Positions 56,279 through 64,000 of a stretch of DNA of 64,000 nucleotides are shown here, in pieces. The stretch covers positions 1 to 64,000 of the forward strand of contig NZ_KB899823.1 of assembly GCF_000378425.1 (NCBI RefSeq). Direction: 5' to 3'. Within the stretch, counting starts at the first letter, position 1. Each line of letters opens with the position of its first letter. The notes under the pieces were generated by a model. That model was not told the DNA's origin. It saw nothing but the letters and a program-made list of their open reading frames with translations, and did no database searches. Position numbers and translations under genes: made by a program. The DNA comes from Cohnella laeviribosi DSM 21336. GTDB taxonomy: Bacteria > Bacillota > Bacilli > Paenibacillales > Paenibacillaceae.

Positions 56279-57066
56279 CGTGGATGGGCATCTGCTGGCT
56301 TTTATACAAAATGAACGTCAAAGCGAGAATGCAGTACCGTCTGAACTTCGTGCTGATGACGATGCTGGCTTCGGTCGTAACGGTCGCGGAATTTCTCGGC
56401 CTGGCCGTCGTGCTGAACGCGTTCGGGTCGATCAAGGGCTGGAGCGTATGGGAAATCGGCTACCTGTACGGCGTTCTGATGACGGCCAAGTACGTGTACC
56501 GGGCGTTCGGGTCGGCCATCAACAACTTCGAGCCTTACCTGGTGAACGGGCAGCTCGACCAGCTGCTGCTGCGGCCGATGCCGCTGCTGCTCGCTGTCAT
56601 CACGTCCCGGACGCGGATGGTCGGAGGCGAGCTGCTGCAAAGCTTGACCGTGCTCGGCGTATGCATCGCCCGCCTGTTAAGCGAAGGTCGGGTCACGCCG
56701 TGGATTCTGCCGCAGACGCTGTTCATCCTGGCGACCGGCACCGTCATTATGTTCTCCGTCGGCCTTGCGACCGCGGCGATCGGCTTTTGGATTACGCGGG
56801 TGGAGGATCTGTCGGTGCTGACGGACAATGCGACGACGACCGCCTGCCAGCTGCCGCTCAGTTTGTTTCCCGATTGGCTGCGGACGCTGCTGCTTGCGGC
56901 CATCCCGTTCGGGTTCATCAACTATGTGCCGGCGATGCACATCGTGAAGGGGGAATGGGGCGGATGGACGCTGCCGCTGACCGGCGCCGTCGCGGCTTTG
57001 TCGCTGGCGGCCGCCCTATGGTTGTGGAGAATCGGCGTCGCCAAATATCAAAGCACGGGAACGTAA
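56275..57066 (+). CDS. ABC-2 type permease, subunit 2
   Basis: 263 residues, six membrane helices, DUF990-like (early MNVKARMQYRLNFVLMTMLAS, INNFEPYLVNGQLDQLLLRPMP, which is the cytoplasmic signature of this group). Pairs with subunit 1, forming an asymmetric exporter. The ATG at 56275 overlaps the previous stop (ATGA) and follows GGAGGTG. Confidence 0.9.
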   Translation: MTWMGICWLLYKMNVKARMQYRLNFVLMTMLASVVTVAEFLGLAVVLNAFGSIKGWSVWEIGYLYGVLMTAKYVYRAFGSAINNFEPYLVNGQLDQLLLRPMPLLLAVITSRTRMVGGELLQSLTVLGVCIARLLSEGRVTPWILPQTLFILATGTVIMFSVGLATAAIGFWITRVEDLSVLTDNATTTACQLPLSLFPDWLRTLLLAAIPFGFINYVPAMHIVKGEWGGWTLPLTGAVAALSLAAALWLWRIGVAKYQSTGT

Positions 57067-57143
57067 CGGTATAAGCGCCATGGCTCAAAAAATCGGGAGT
57101 CATATGCAAAAGGGATAGGAGGTACAGGCATGCCATACTGGAA

Positions 57144-58130
57144 GTGAAAGGGCTCGCCAAAACGTTCCGGACTTCGGTGCCGCGCGAGGGCCGATTCGGC
57201 GCCGTCCGTTCGCTGCTTTCCCGGGAGAAGCGGACGGTGCAGGCGGTCAAGCGTCTCGATTTTGCCGTGGAGCGGGGCGAATTCGTCGGCTTTATCGGAC
57301 CGAACGGAGCGGGCAAATCGACCACGATCAAAATGCTGTGCGGCATCCTGCACCCAAGCGAAGGCGAAGTGCTGGTATTCGGGCGGAGCCCGCAGCGGGA
57401 GAGAAGACCGGTCGCCAGACGCATCGGCGTCGTTTTCGGTCAAAGGACGCAGCTCTGGTGGGATTTGCCGCTCAAAGACAGCTTCGCCATCCTGGCGGCG
57501 ATGTTCCGGCTGACCCGCAGCGAGAAGGAAAGGCAACTGGACCGGCTGAACGAAGCGCTTTCGTTCCGCGATTTCTGGGACACGCCGGTGCGCAAGCTGT
57601 CGCTCGGCCAGCGGATGAGGGGCGATCTGGCCGCCGCGCTGCTCCACGATCCGGAGCTGCTCGTGCTCGACGAGCCGACGATCGGCATGGATGCCGGCGC
57701 CAAGCGCCAGATCCGGGCGCATCTGAAGTTTTTGAACGAGCATTTGGGCAAAACGGTGCTGCTGACGACGCACGACATGAACGACATCGAGCAGCTGTGC
57801 CGCCGTGTGCTCGTCATCAACCGCGGGGAGCTGATCTTCGACGGCGGCATGGCGCAGCTGCGCGGGCGCATCGGCATGCCGACCTTGATCCGCGTTGTCT
57901 ACCGCCGGGAACCGAAGCTGCCCGATGCGGAGCTGTGGGCATCGCAGCCGCGGCCGTTCCGGATCGCCGGCAGGCGGGAACGGGAACTGACGGTCAGCTG
58001 CAACCGCACCGAAACCCGCGTCTTGGACGTGCTGCGCGCCCTCGGCGAATGGGGGGAAGTGGACGATGTGCTGGTGGAGGAGCCGGATTTCGAGGATATC
58101 GTCCATGAAATTTATGAACCCGCCAAGTAA
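57144..58130 (+). CDS. ABC transporter ATP-binding protein, start region damaged
   Basis: About 328 residues: Walker A GPNGAGKST, Q-loop GQRTQLWWDL, signature LSLGQRMRGDL, Walker B LLVLDEPTIGMD and switch TTHDMND. The family's LWWDLP Q-loop type belongs with DUF990 permeases. The start is doubtful: AGGAGGT (57118-57124) and ATG (57130) are in the right place, but that ATG runs into a stop after five codons. One more base would join it to the reading frame ILEVKGLAKTF. The GTG at 57144 is the first in-frame start but is 19 bases from the binding site. Confidence 0.85.
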   Translation: MKGLAKTFRTSVPREGRFGAVRSLLSREKRTVQAVKRLDFAVERGEFVGFIGPNGAGKSTTIKMLCGILHPSEGEVLVFGRSPQRERRPVARRIGVVFGQRTQLWWDLPLKDSFAILAAMFRLTRSEKERQLDRLNEALSFRDFWDTPVRKLSLGQRMRGDLAAALLHDPELLVLDEPTIGMDAGAKRQIRAHLKFLNEHLGKTVLLTTHDMNDIEQLCRRVLVINRGELIFDGGMAQLRGRIGMPTLIRVVYRREPKLPDAELWASQPRPFRIAGRRERELTVSCNRTETRVLDVLRALGEWGEVDDVLVEEPDFEDIVHEIYEPAK

Positions 58131-58172
58131 AGGCCCCTCTTTGCCAAGCAGCGAAAAAAGAGCGCAAGGGGG

Positions 58173-59033
58173 TCAGCTTTGAAGCATCGGCTTCACATTT
58201 TCGATGACGCCCGCAAGCGCTTTGGCATTTTGCCCGTACATCGTTTTGGCGGCCGGGTCGCGCGTGGCCGAGGCGAACAGCTCGAGATCCGCCTGAACCT
58301 TTTTCAGCGTGGACAGCAGCAGCGCCTTGCCCTGAGGGGCCGGCACCCTTATCTTGTCGTCGTACAGATCGACATAAAGCTGCTGGTACGCGTCGACCTG
58401 GCCAAGGAACACGTTGTCGAGCGTGACCCCGATTTTCTCCAGCTCCGTCATGAGCCATTCCCGGCTAAGCTGAAGCGTGGCCAGCGGCTCGTCCTGGATT
58501 TTGCCGTCCATAATCACGGTTTGCGGCTCGACCTCATTGACGGTGCGGAGGCCGAGCTGGTTGGCCGTAACCGGCTGCTTGTCCTTCTTCAGCAAAACGC
58601 TGAGCTCTCCGTTGGTCTCCATCACGGCGAACTCGACATCGGCTACGTTGAACACGCTTTTCGTCCTGAGCTGCTCCAGCATTTCGTCCGCCGTAAGCCG
58701 TTCTTTTTTCAGGTTGTCTTCCATAATTTTGCCGTCTTTGATCACAACGCGGCCCTTGCCTTCGAACAAACGCCGCAGCCCTTTGCTGTGCAGCGTAAGC
58801 AGTTCGAACACAAAGGGTACGGTAAACCAGACGAGCATGGCGATGGTTCCGTGAAGAAAGTTGGCTTCGACGTCGGTGGAGATGAAGCCGGCCAACTCGC
58901 CGAGAATGATGCCGAGCACGTATTCGAAGAACGTCAGCTGCGAGATTTGTTTTTTGCCCAAAATTCTCGTCATGAGAAACAGCATAGCCATCGCGCCTAA
59001 AGAGCGCCAGACGATTTCGTAGTTATTCGGCAC
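58173..59033 (-). CDS. DUF421 membrane protein fused to a DUF1657-like domain
   Basis: 286 residues. The N-terminus has three membrane helices (about 8-80) with ILGKKQISQLTFFEYVLGI, followed by the cytoplasmic YetF/DUF421 domain (about 85-205: VVIKDGKIMEDNLKKERLTADEML). The last 65 residues (LSTLKKVQADLELFASATRDPAAKTMYGQNAKAL) resemble the separate DUF1657 protein at 60764. Such fusions occur in spoVA-type clusters of heat-resistant Bacillus spores. It is the last gene after spoVAC and spoVAD, 18 bases from spoVAD. Confidence 0.9.
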   Translation of the reverse strand: MPNNYEIVWRSLGAMAMLFLMTRILGKKQISQLTFFEYVLGIILGELAGFISTDVEANFLHGTIAMLVWFTVPFVFELLTLHSKGLRRLFEGKGRVVIKDGKIMEDNLKKERLTADEMLEQLRTKSVFNVADVEFAVMETNGELSVLLKKDKQPVTANQLGLRTVNEVEPQTVIMDGKIQDEPLATLQLSREWLMTELEKIGVTLDNVFLGQVDAYQQLYVDLYDDKIRVPAPQGKALLLSTLKKVQADLELFASATRDPAAKTMYGQNAKALAGVIENVKPMLQS

Positions 59034-59051
59034 CGTTATCCCCCTTTCGGC

Positions 59052-60074
59052 TCAGTCTGCCGCCGCTTGAGGCGCTTCGATCGCCACCGCGTGCGCGATG
59101 CAGGGAATCGATTCTCCCTGCTGCACCGCCAGCGGGGACAGCAGGGCGCCGGTCGCCACGACCAGAACGCGCCGCAGCTCCTGTTTGCGCAGCTTTTTGA
59201 GAATATGCCCGTAGGTGACGACCGCGGAGCAAGCGCAGCCGCTTCCCCCGGCTTGAACCATCTGCTTGCCGTAATCGTAAATCATCATCCCGCAATCGCG
59301 GAATCGGGTTTTGTGCATCGGAATCCGGTGCTTTTCGAAAAGATCGCAGGCGATCTCGTAGCCGACCTTGGCCAAGTCGCCCGTCACGATCAGATCGTAG
59401 TGGTCCGGTCCGACGCCGAGATCCCGGAAGTGGGCCGTAATCGTATCGACCGCCGCCGGCGCCATCGCCGCCCCCATGTTGAACGGGTCCTTGATGCCCA
59501 TATCGACGATGCGCCCGATCGTCGCCGCCGCGACGACGGGACCTGCGCCGGCCTCGGCGACGACCGCCGCGCCGGCGCCCGTCACGGTGTACTGGGCGGT
59601 CGGCGGCTTCTGCGAGCCGTATTCGGTCGGATAGCGGAACTGCTTCTCGCTGCTGGAGTTATGGCTGCAGGTGGCCGCCAGCGCGTATTTTGCGCCTCCG
59701 GTGCTGACAAGGTACGAAGCGACCGCCAAGCTTTCCATCGAGGTCGAGCACGCCCCGAACACGCCGAGATAAGGGATCGTGAGCGTGCGCGCGGTATAGC
59801 TCGAGCTTGTGATTTGGTTCATCAGGTCCCCGCCCACGTAGAACTGCACTTGGTCATTGGTGAGGCCGGCGTTCCGAATGGCCAGCTTGGCGGCTTCCTC
59901 GAGATAGGTTTGCTCCGCCTGTTCCCAACTGTCCTGGCCGACGAGCGAGTCGCCGTGCACGATGTCGAAGTCGTTGGCGAGCGGCCCCCTTCCTTCGAAA
60001 GGTCCGACGACCGTCGCCGTCCCCGCAATGACCGGCTTCCGGTGAAATTTCCAGCTTTGGTGTCCCTTTAGCAT
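59052..60074 (-). CDS. spoVAD: Stage V sporulation protein AD
   Basis: 340 residues of thiolase-like fold. Binds dipicolinic acid and is part of the SpoVA channel that loads calcium dipicolinate into the spore. Visible: FDIVHGDSLVGQDSWEQAE, VFGACSTSMESLAVASYLV and GCACSAVVTYGHIL. The start at 60074 (MLKGHQSWKFHRKP) follows GGAGG. It follows spoVAC by five bases, and the usual spoVAE does not come next: a DUF421 gene does. Confidence 0.96.
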   Translation of the reverse strand: MLKGHQSWKFHRKPVIAGTATVVGPFEGRGPLANDFDIVHGDSLVGQDSWEQAEQTYLEEAAKLAIRNAGLTNDQVQFYVGGDLMNQITSSSYTARTLTIPYLGVFGACSTSMESLAVASYLVSTGGAKYALAATCSHNSSSEKQFRYPTEYGSQKPPTAQYTVTGAGAAVVAEAGAGPVVAAATIGRIVDMGIKDPFNMGAAMAPAAVDTITAHFRDLGVGPDHYDLIVTGDLAKVGYEIACDLFEKHRIPMHKTRFRDCGMMIYDYGKQMVQAGGSGCACSAVVTYGHILKKLRKQELRRVLVVATGALLSPLAVQQGESIPCIAHAVAIEAPQAAAD

Positions 60075-60079
60075 GCCGT

Positions 60080-60550
60080 TCAGCCTCCGCACACCAACAG
60101 TCGTATGATGGCCACCACAAAGGCGGCGGTCGTCCCGAAGACGATCACGCAGCCGGCCAGCTTAAACATATTGTTCCCTACGCCCAGCACAAGACCTTCG
60201 CTCCGGCTCTCGATCGCCGCGGACGCCATCGAGTTGGCGAAGCCGGTGACGGGTACGGCCGAGCCGGCTCCGGCCCATTGGCCGAACTTGTCGTATACGC
60301 CCAGGCTGGTCAGCAGCACCGACAATATAATCAGGATGGCGACGGTCGGATCTCCGGCTTTTTTCTCGTCCCAGCCGCCCCAATGCACAAGCGCCTGCTG
60401 AATGCATTGTCCCAGCAAGCAGATCGATCCGCCTACCACGAAAGCCCGCGCCGAATTGCGCAGAACCTTTCGGGAAGGCTCGTGCTTCCAGGCCAAAATT
60501 TGATATTCGCGCTGGACAGGGGTCAGCTTTTTCGTTTTGCTGTTTCCGAT
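60080..60550 (-). CDS. spoVAC: Stage V sporulation protein AC, non-standard start
   Basis: Membrane subunit of the SpoVA channel, with about four helices (VVGGSICLLGQCIQQAL, VAILIILSVLLTSLGVYD, LVLGVGNNMFKLAGCVIVFG). From TTG at 60496 it has 138 residues but begins inside the conserved N-terminal helix and lacks a binding site. The reading frame continues upstream with GNSKTKKLTPVQREYQ, the expected N-terminus, up to ATC at 60550-60548, with GGGGG ten bases before. So ATC (perhaps a mutated ATG) seems the start; CTG at 60559 is also in frame. Confidence 0.88.
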   Translation of the reverse strand: MGNSKTKKLTPVQREYQILAWKHEPSRKVLRNSARAFVVGGSICLLGQCIQQALVHWGGWDEKKAGDPTVAILIILSVLLTSLGVYDKFGQWAGAGSAVPVTGFANSMASAAIESRSEGLVLGVGNNMFKLAGCVIVFGTTAAFVVAIIRLLVCGG

Positions 60551-60763
60551 GGTCCTCAGTCCCCCTTATGACGGCTGAATCTCCTTTTTGAGGATGCCAC
60601 CAAACGGGATTTTTACGATAACAAATATTACCTGACCGAAAACGTATGAAGATCGGCTCCTTTAGGAAACATGAATGAGGGTTTCGCTATGCAGGAGCCG
60701 CCTATGTTCGCGGATAGCCGCGAAGCGTTCGCGCGCTTTGATTAATTCGAAGGAGGAAAGAAC

Positions 60764-60970
60764 ATGACGATCGCATCCCAAGTCAAAACCTGTCTCGCCT
60801 CGCTGAAGAGCGCCCAAGCCAGCCTGGAGCAATTCGCTCTCGGCACGCAGAATCAGGAAGCCAAAACGCTGTTTACCAACGCGGCTGCCCAAACGCAGCA
60901 AATCGTGCAGCAAGTGGAGACGCGCGTTCAGCAATTGGAAAACGAAGAGCCTCAATACAAAGGGTTCTGA
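60764..60970 (+). CDS. DUF1657 family protein
   Basis: 68 residues, helical, Gln/Ala-rich, with the family pattern VKTCLASLKSAQASLEQFAL and AKTLFTNAAAQTQQIV. DUF1657 genes accompany spoVA-type clusters in heat-resistant spore formers. GAAGGAGGAAAG precedes the ATG. It is divergent from spoVAC with 213 bases between, so the promoter region is shared. Confidence 0.9.
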   Translation: MTIASQVKTCLASLKSAQASLEQFALGTQNQEAKTLFTNAAAQTQQIVQQVETRVQQLENEEPQYKGF

Positions 60971-60979
60971 TCGTGTAAC

Positions 60980-61018
60980 GGGGGGCTTAAGCGCCATGCG
61001 CTCGGCCCCTTTTTCGTA
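60980..61018 (+). terminator. Terminator of the DUF1657 gene
   Basis: GGGGGCTTAAGCGC and GCGCTCGGCCCC pair, followed by TTTTT. Confidence 0.85.
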
Positions 61019-61063
61019 CATGCCGGAGCAACCCCAAAATCCTTCCTGAAAGGGGAATTCAAC

Positions 61064-61825
61064 TTGCGCGCTTATCGGATGGCCGCCGCGCTTGCCGTTT
61101 TGGCGGCGCTGCTGTTTTCGACGGGCTCGGGTTTGCCTTTCGCCGCCGCGGAGGCTCCTTACAACCGGGCGTATTATGAATCGCGGGGCGAAGTCGTGTG
61201 GGAAGTGCCCGGAAACGAGAAGCTCGTGGCGCTGACGTTCGACGACGGACCGGACCCGGAGGATACTCCGCGCATTTTGGAGTTGCTGAAACGGTACGGC
61301 GCCCGGGCGACTTTTTTTGTGATGGGCAAAAAAGCGGTTCAGCATCCGGACATCGTGCGCCGCGAAGCGCTTGAGGGACATGAGGTGGCCAACCATACGT
61401 TCTCGCATCTCGTGCTCCGGCGTTCCGTTCCTTCCGGCCGGATCCGCGAGGAAATTGTGGCGACTCAGGAGGCGGTTGCCGCGGCGACCGGACAGGCTCC
61501 GCAGCTGTTTCGCCCTCCGGAAGGCGTATTCGATCCGCACGTGCTGGAAGTGATCAAGCGGGAAGGGCTGCAGACGATCATGTGGTCGTGGCATCAGGAT
61601 ACGCACGATTGGTCGCGGCCCGGGGTCAACCGGATCGTAAAGACGGTGCTTGGACATATCCGCAACGGAGACATCATTTTGATGCACGACTATGTACATG
61701 GACCTACGCAAACCGTCGACGCGCTGGCCCGCATCTTGCCGAAGCTGACGGACGAGGGCTACCGGTTCGTGACCGTTTCCGAGCTGCTGAACCGAAGCCG
61801 GCTTGTCGATAAAAATAACGATTGA
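61064..61825 (+). CDS. Polysaccharide deacetylase (NodB family), secreted
   Basis: 253 residues: signal peptide (cleavage after AAA, near residue 29) and one NodB domain. Catalytic base Asp60 in TFDDGPDP with metal ligands Asp61, His111 and His115 (HTFSH), RPPEG and the HD of ILMHDYVHG are present, so it should be an active metal-dependent N-deacetylase of peptidoglycan or other N-acetylhexosamine polymers. Given the two chitinases nearby, chitin oligomers are another possible substrate (inference). The TTG start follows AAAGGGGA. Confidence 0.94.
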   Translation: MRAYRMAAALAVLAALLFSTGSGLPFAAAEAPYNRAYYESRGEVVWEVPGNEKLVALTFDDGPDPEDTPRILELLKRYGARATFFVMGKKAVQHPDIVRREALEGHEVANHTFSHLVLRRSVPSGRIREEIVATQEAVAAATGQAPQLFRPPEGVFDPHVLEVIKREGLQTIMWSWHQDTHDWSRPGVNRIVKTVLGHIRNGDIILMHDYVHGPTQTVDALARILPKLTDEGYRFVTVSELLNRSRLVDKNND

Positions 61826-61889
61826 CATAGAAGGTGAGAACGATTATCATTTTTTTGTAACGCATGAAGAATGAGAATTATTTTCATTT
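61822..61889 (+). promoter_or_regulatory. Promoter with two Fur boxes
   Basis: TTGACA (61822-61827), 17 bases, TATCAT (61845-61850). TGAGAACGATTATCATTTTT (61835-61854) overlaps the -10, and ATGAGAATTATTTTCATTT (61871-61889) lies just downstream. Both resemble the GATAATGATAATCATTATC Fur box. This predicts tight iron repression of the next gene. Confidence 0.85.
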
Positions 61890-61921
61890 ATAAACGTTTT
61901 AGCGGAGGAGTGGATTTTTCC

Positions 61922-62791
61922 ATGTCGCGGTTAAGCGCAAAACAGTTGTCTCTGGGTTATGGAAACAGACGCATTGTGGAGGAACTGAATTTGCTTGTTC
62001 CGGACGGAAAAATCACCGCTCTTGTCGGCTCCAACGGCTCGGGGAAATCGACGATTCTGAAGGCGATGGCGCGGATTCTGAACCCGCTTGGCGGCGGCGT
62101 CTATCTGGACGGCAAGCTGATTCACCGCCAGCCGACCAAAGAAGTGGCGAAGCAGCTGGCCATTCTTCCGCAGAATCCGACCGCTCCCGAGGGACTGACG
62201 GTTCGCGAGCTGGTATCCTTCGGCCGCTATCCCCATCAGAAAGGATTAGGCACGCTGACCGCGGAAGATTGGAAGATGGTAGACTGGGCGCTGCAGGCGA
62301 CCAACATGTCGGCCTTCAGCGAACGCGCCGCCGACCAGCTGTCCGGCGGCCAGCGGCAGCGCGCCTGGATCGCGATGGCGCTCGCTCAGGGCACGGACGT
62401 TCTGCTGCTGGACGAACCGACGACGTTTCTCGATATGGCGCACCAGATCGAAGTCATGATGCTGCTCGAGAAGCTGAACCGAGAGCAGAAGCGCACGATT
62501 ATTATGGTCGTGCACGACCTCAATCACGCCGCCCGCTACGCGCATCACCTCGTCGCGCTCAAGCAGGGCGCAGTGCTCTACGAGGGCAAACCGGAAGAAG
62601 TCATGACGCCGGAAATGCTTCGCGTCGTATTCGGCATCGACGCCGACGTCATCCCCGACCCGAGGTCGGGAACGCCGATGTGCCTGCCTTATGGCCTTGC
62701 GCCGGATGCGTGGGCCGATTCCGCGGTCCCGCAACCCGAAATGCAGGAGCGCATCGCCGCTGCCGGCCGGCCTGTGGAAGCCGTCGGCTAA
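61922..62791 (+). CDS. Siderophore-type ABC ATPase (FecE/FhuC family)
   Basis: 289 residues with Walker A GSNGSGKST, Q-loop ILPQNPTAPEGLTVRELV, signature LSGGQRQRAWIAMAL, Walker B LLLDEPTTFLDMAHQ and switch VVHDLNHA. The TFLD-x-x-HQ ending is typical of iron-siderophore and haem/cobalamin importers. The C-terminus (about 245-289) is longer than usual. The ATG at 61922 follows CGGAGGAG (an in-frame GTG at 61910 is the alternative). It stands alone, with no permease or binding protein beside it, so it must serve partners encoded elsewhere. Confidence 0.93.
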   Translation: MSRLSAKQLSLGYGNRRIVEELNLLVPDGKITALVGSNGSGKSTILKAMARILNPLGGGVYLDGKLIHRQPTKEVAKQLAILPQNPTAPEGLTVRELVSFGRYPHQKGLGTLTAEDWKMVDWALQATNMSAFSERAADQLSGGQRQRAWIAMALAQGTDVLLLDEPTTFLDMAHQIEVMMLLEKLNREQKRTIIMVVHDLNHAARYAHHLVALKQGAVLYEGKPEEVMTPEMLRVVFGIDADVIPDPRSGTPMCLPYGLAPDAWADSAVPQPEMQERIAAAGRPVEAVG

Positions 62792-62813
62792 GCCGCCAAA
62801 CGAACCCCCATTC

Positions 62814-62852
62814 AAAGGTTGCTCCCCCCAACGGACGGAGCAGCCTTTTTTT
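62814..62852 (+). terminator. Terminator of the siderophore ATPase gene
   Basis: AAAGGTTGCTCC pairs with GGAGCAGCCTTT, followed by a T-tract. Confidence 0.9.
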
Positions 62853-62941
62853 ACGTTTGCATTATAGGCGCATTCCGGGTTCTTCCGTTTCGTCCGTACG
62901 TTCAAGCCCCATCATCGTCAACGTATCGATCCCGCATCGAT

Positions 62942-62970
62942 TTGTCATTTGATTGGCATCCCAGTAAAAT
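62942..62970 (+). promoter_or_regulatory. Candidate promoter of the MoxR operon
   Basis: TTGTCA (62942-62947), 17 bases, TAAAAT (62965-62970). The leader to the MoxR gene would be about 155 bases, in which nothing further was recognised. Confidence 0.6.
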
Positions 62971-63130
62971 ATAAGTAATTCAGACCGAGAGTCCGCACAA
63001 AGCGCGCCTTGCATCTTCGACAGAACTCGCAGGAATGAAAGCGCTATAAATGGATTTGGCGCAAAAAGCAAATTGCGGAATTCCCCGCATGAAGCGTAGC
63101 TTATTCATTTCGGGAGACGGAGGCTGCAAG

Positions 63131-64000
63131 ATGATCACGAACCAAGAAGCGAACGATCAGGCGGCTGCCATTGCGGAGCGGATTGCCGCGGCGGTCGTTG
63201 GAAAATCCGATGTCGTGGAGCATCTGCTGATCGCCCTTCTCGCGTCCGGCCACGTCATTTTGGAGGATGCGCCGGGGACCGGCAAGACGCTGCTCGCCAA
63301 GTCGATGTCGAAGACGCTGGATTGCGAGTTCAAGAGAGTTCAATTCACCGCGGATCTGCTTCCCTCCGACATTACGGGCATCAACTTTTATAACCAGCGG
63401 TCCGGCCGCTTTGAGCTCCGCAAAGGTCCGGTATTCACGAATATTCTGCTTGCCGACGAATTGAACCGCGCCACTCCGCGCACGCAATCGAGCCTGCTCG
63501 AGTGCATGGAAGAGCGCCAAGTGACGATCGACGGGGATACGTACCCGCTGGAGGCGCCTTTTCTCGTTATTGCCACCCAGAACCCGATCGAGAACCAGGG
63601 GACGTTTCCGCTGCCCGAGGCGCAGCTCGACCGGTTCATGATGCGCATCTCCGTCGGCTATCCGACGGCGGAGGAGGAGAAGGAAATCTTGCGGCGCTAC
63701 TCCGTCCGCGATCCGCTTCCCGATCTGAAGCCGGTCGTCGACAAGCCCCGCCTGTTTCAATTGCAAAGCCTTGTGCCCAAGGTTCGGATCGGCGACGAGC
63801 TGCTCGATTATCTGCTTGCGATCGTGGCGGCGACTCGCCGGCACGAAGAGCTGGCCAGCGGCGCCAGCCCTCGCGGAAGCCTTCATTGGGCGAAGGCGGC
63901 GCAAGCGCGCGCCCTGCTTCGCGGGCGCGATTATGTGGTGCCCGACGATCTCAAATCGCTTGCCGGTCCGGTGCTGGAGCATCGGCTTGTGCCCAGGGAC
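63131..64000 (+). CDS. MoxR-family AAA+ ATPase (partial, runs off the window)
   Basis: 290 codons without a stop up to the window end. Walker A EDAPGTGKTLLAK (about residues 45-57), Walker B LLADELNRATPRTQ, sensor 1 LVIATQNPIENQGTFPLPEAQLDRF and an arginine-finger region are present, all typical of the MoxR subgroup of chaperone-like ATPases that act with DUF58/VWA proteins. GGAGG lies eight bases before the ATG. A DUF58 gene would be expected downstream outside the window. The C-terminus is missing. Confidence 0.95.
   Translation, partial: MITNQEANDQAAAIAERIAAAVVGKSDVVEHLLIALLASGHVILEDAPGTGKTLLAKSMSKTLDCEFKRVQFTADLLPSDITGINFYNQRSGRFELRKGPVFTNILLADELNRATPRTQSSLLECMEERQVTIDGDTYPLEAPFLVIATQNPIENQGTFPLPEAQLDRFMMRISVGYPTAEEEKEILRRYSVRDPLPDLKPVVDKPRLFQLQSLVPKVRIGDELLDYLLAIVAATRRHEELASGASPRGSLHWAKAAQARALLRGRDYVVPDDLKSLAGPVLEHRLVPRD

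Noticed and set aside
62862-63071. 69-codon open frame on the minus strand
   Set aside because: No binding site or conserved features, and it covers a well-formed promoter on the plus strand.

Overview
The window looks like chromosomal DNA of a moderately GC-rich, endospore-forming, flagellated member of the Firmicutes, most likely Paenibacillaceae (Cohnella or Paenibacillus type). The supporting evidence is the end of an rRNA operon followed by guaB-dacA-pdxS-pdxT-serS-tRNA-Ser, an order known from the origin-proximal region of Bacillus chromosomes. Sporulation genes (sspP, a Spo0E-like gene, spoVAC, spoVAD, a YheC/D ATP-grasp gene), an SLH-anchored NEAT protein, strong Shine-Dalgarno sites and frequent GTG/TTG starts agree with this. 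No phage, plasmid or insertion sequence is visible.

Layout. 1-10.2 kb: rRNA end, nucleotide, cell-wall, vitamin B6 and seryl-tRNA genes, three small genes including sspP, a YitT transporter, a lipoprotein and tRNA-Pro. 10.4-12.6 kb: a compact agr-like peptide-signalling locus without a kinase, then tRNA-Arg. 12.7-18.1 kb (minus): a two-component system with an ABC exporter and a candidate response-regulator operator between them. 18.3-23.1 kb: Spo0E-like, tadA, a DnaA-box cluster, a glucosaminidase-like protein, motAB and small genes. 23.2-30.7 kb: acetyltransferase, MFS, sulfurtransferase and effector-sensing regulators (AraC-GyrI, GyrI-VOC-VOC, TipA-type MerR). 31.0-36.5 kb: a TrpXYZ-like ABC importer, ddh and gdhA. 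36.6-43.9 kb: exoA, a Fur-controlled pair of NEAT haem proteins, a DEDDh exonuclease, a frameshifted selO and a carbonic anhydrase. 44.1-46.0 kb: a self-regulated YtrA-type GntR with its ABC transporter. 46.1-50.3 kb: a three-gene diaminopropionate/adenylation cassette (sbnB, sbnA, PaaK-like) divergent from an ATP-grasp gene. 50.4-53.9 kb: two GH18 chitinases sharing a duplicated C-terminal module. 53.9-55.5 kb: non-coding DNA with a 52-bp tandem repeat. 55.5-58.1 kb: an ABC-2 exporter. 58.2-61.0 kb: a spoVA-type cluster. 61.0-64.0 kb: a polysaccharide deacetylase, a Fur-controlled siderophore-type ATPase and the start of a MoxR operon.

The best candidates for undescribed biology are the agr-like locus, whose sensor lacks a kinase and whose regulator lacks a receiver, and the diaminopropionate/adenylation cassette, whose enzyme set resembles the logic of small amide antibiotics. 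Several genes carry apparent lesions or odd starts (selO, the 57.1-kb ABC ATPase, spoVAC, tRNA-Arg); single-base assembly errors must be excluded for these.
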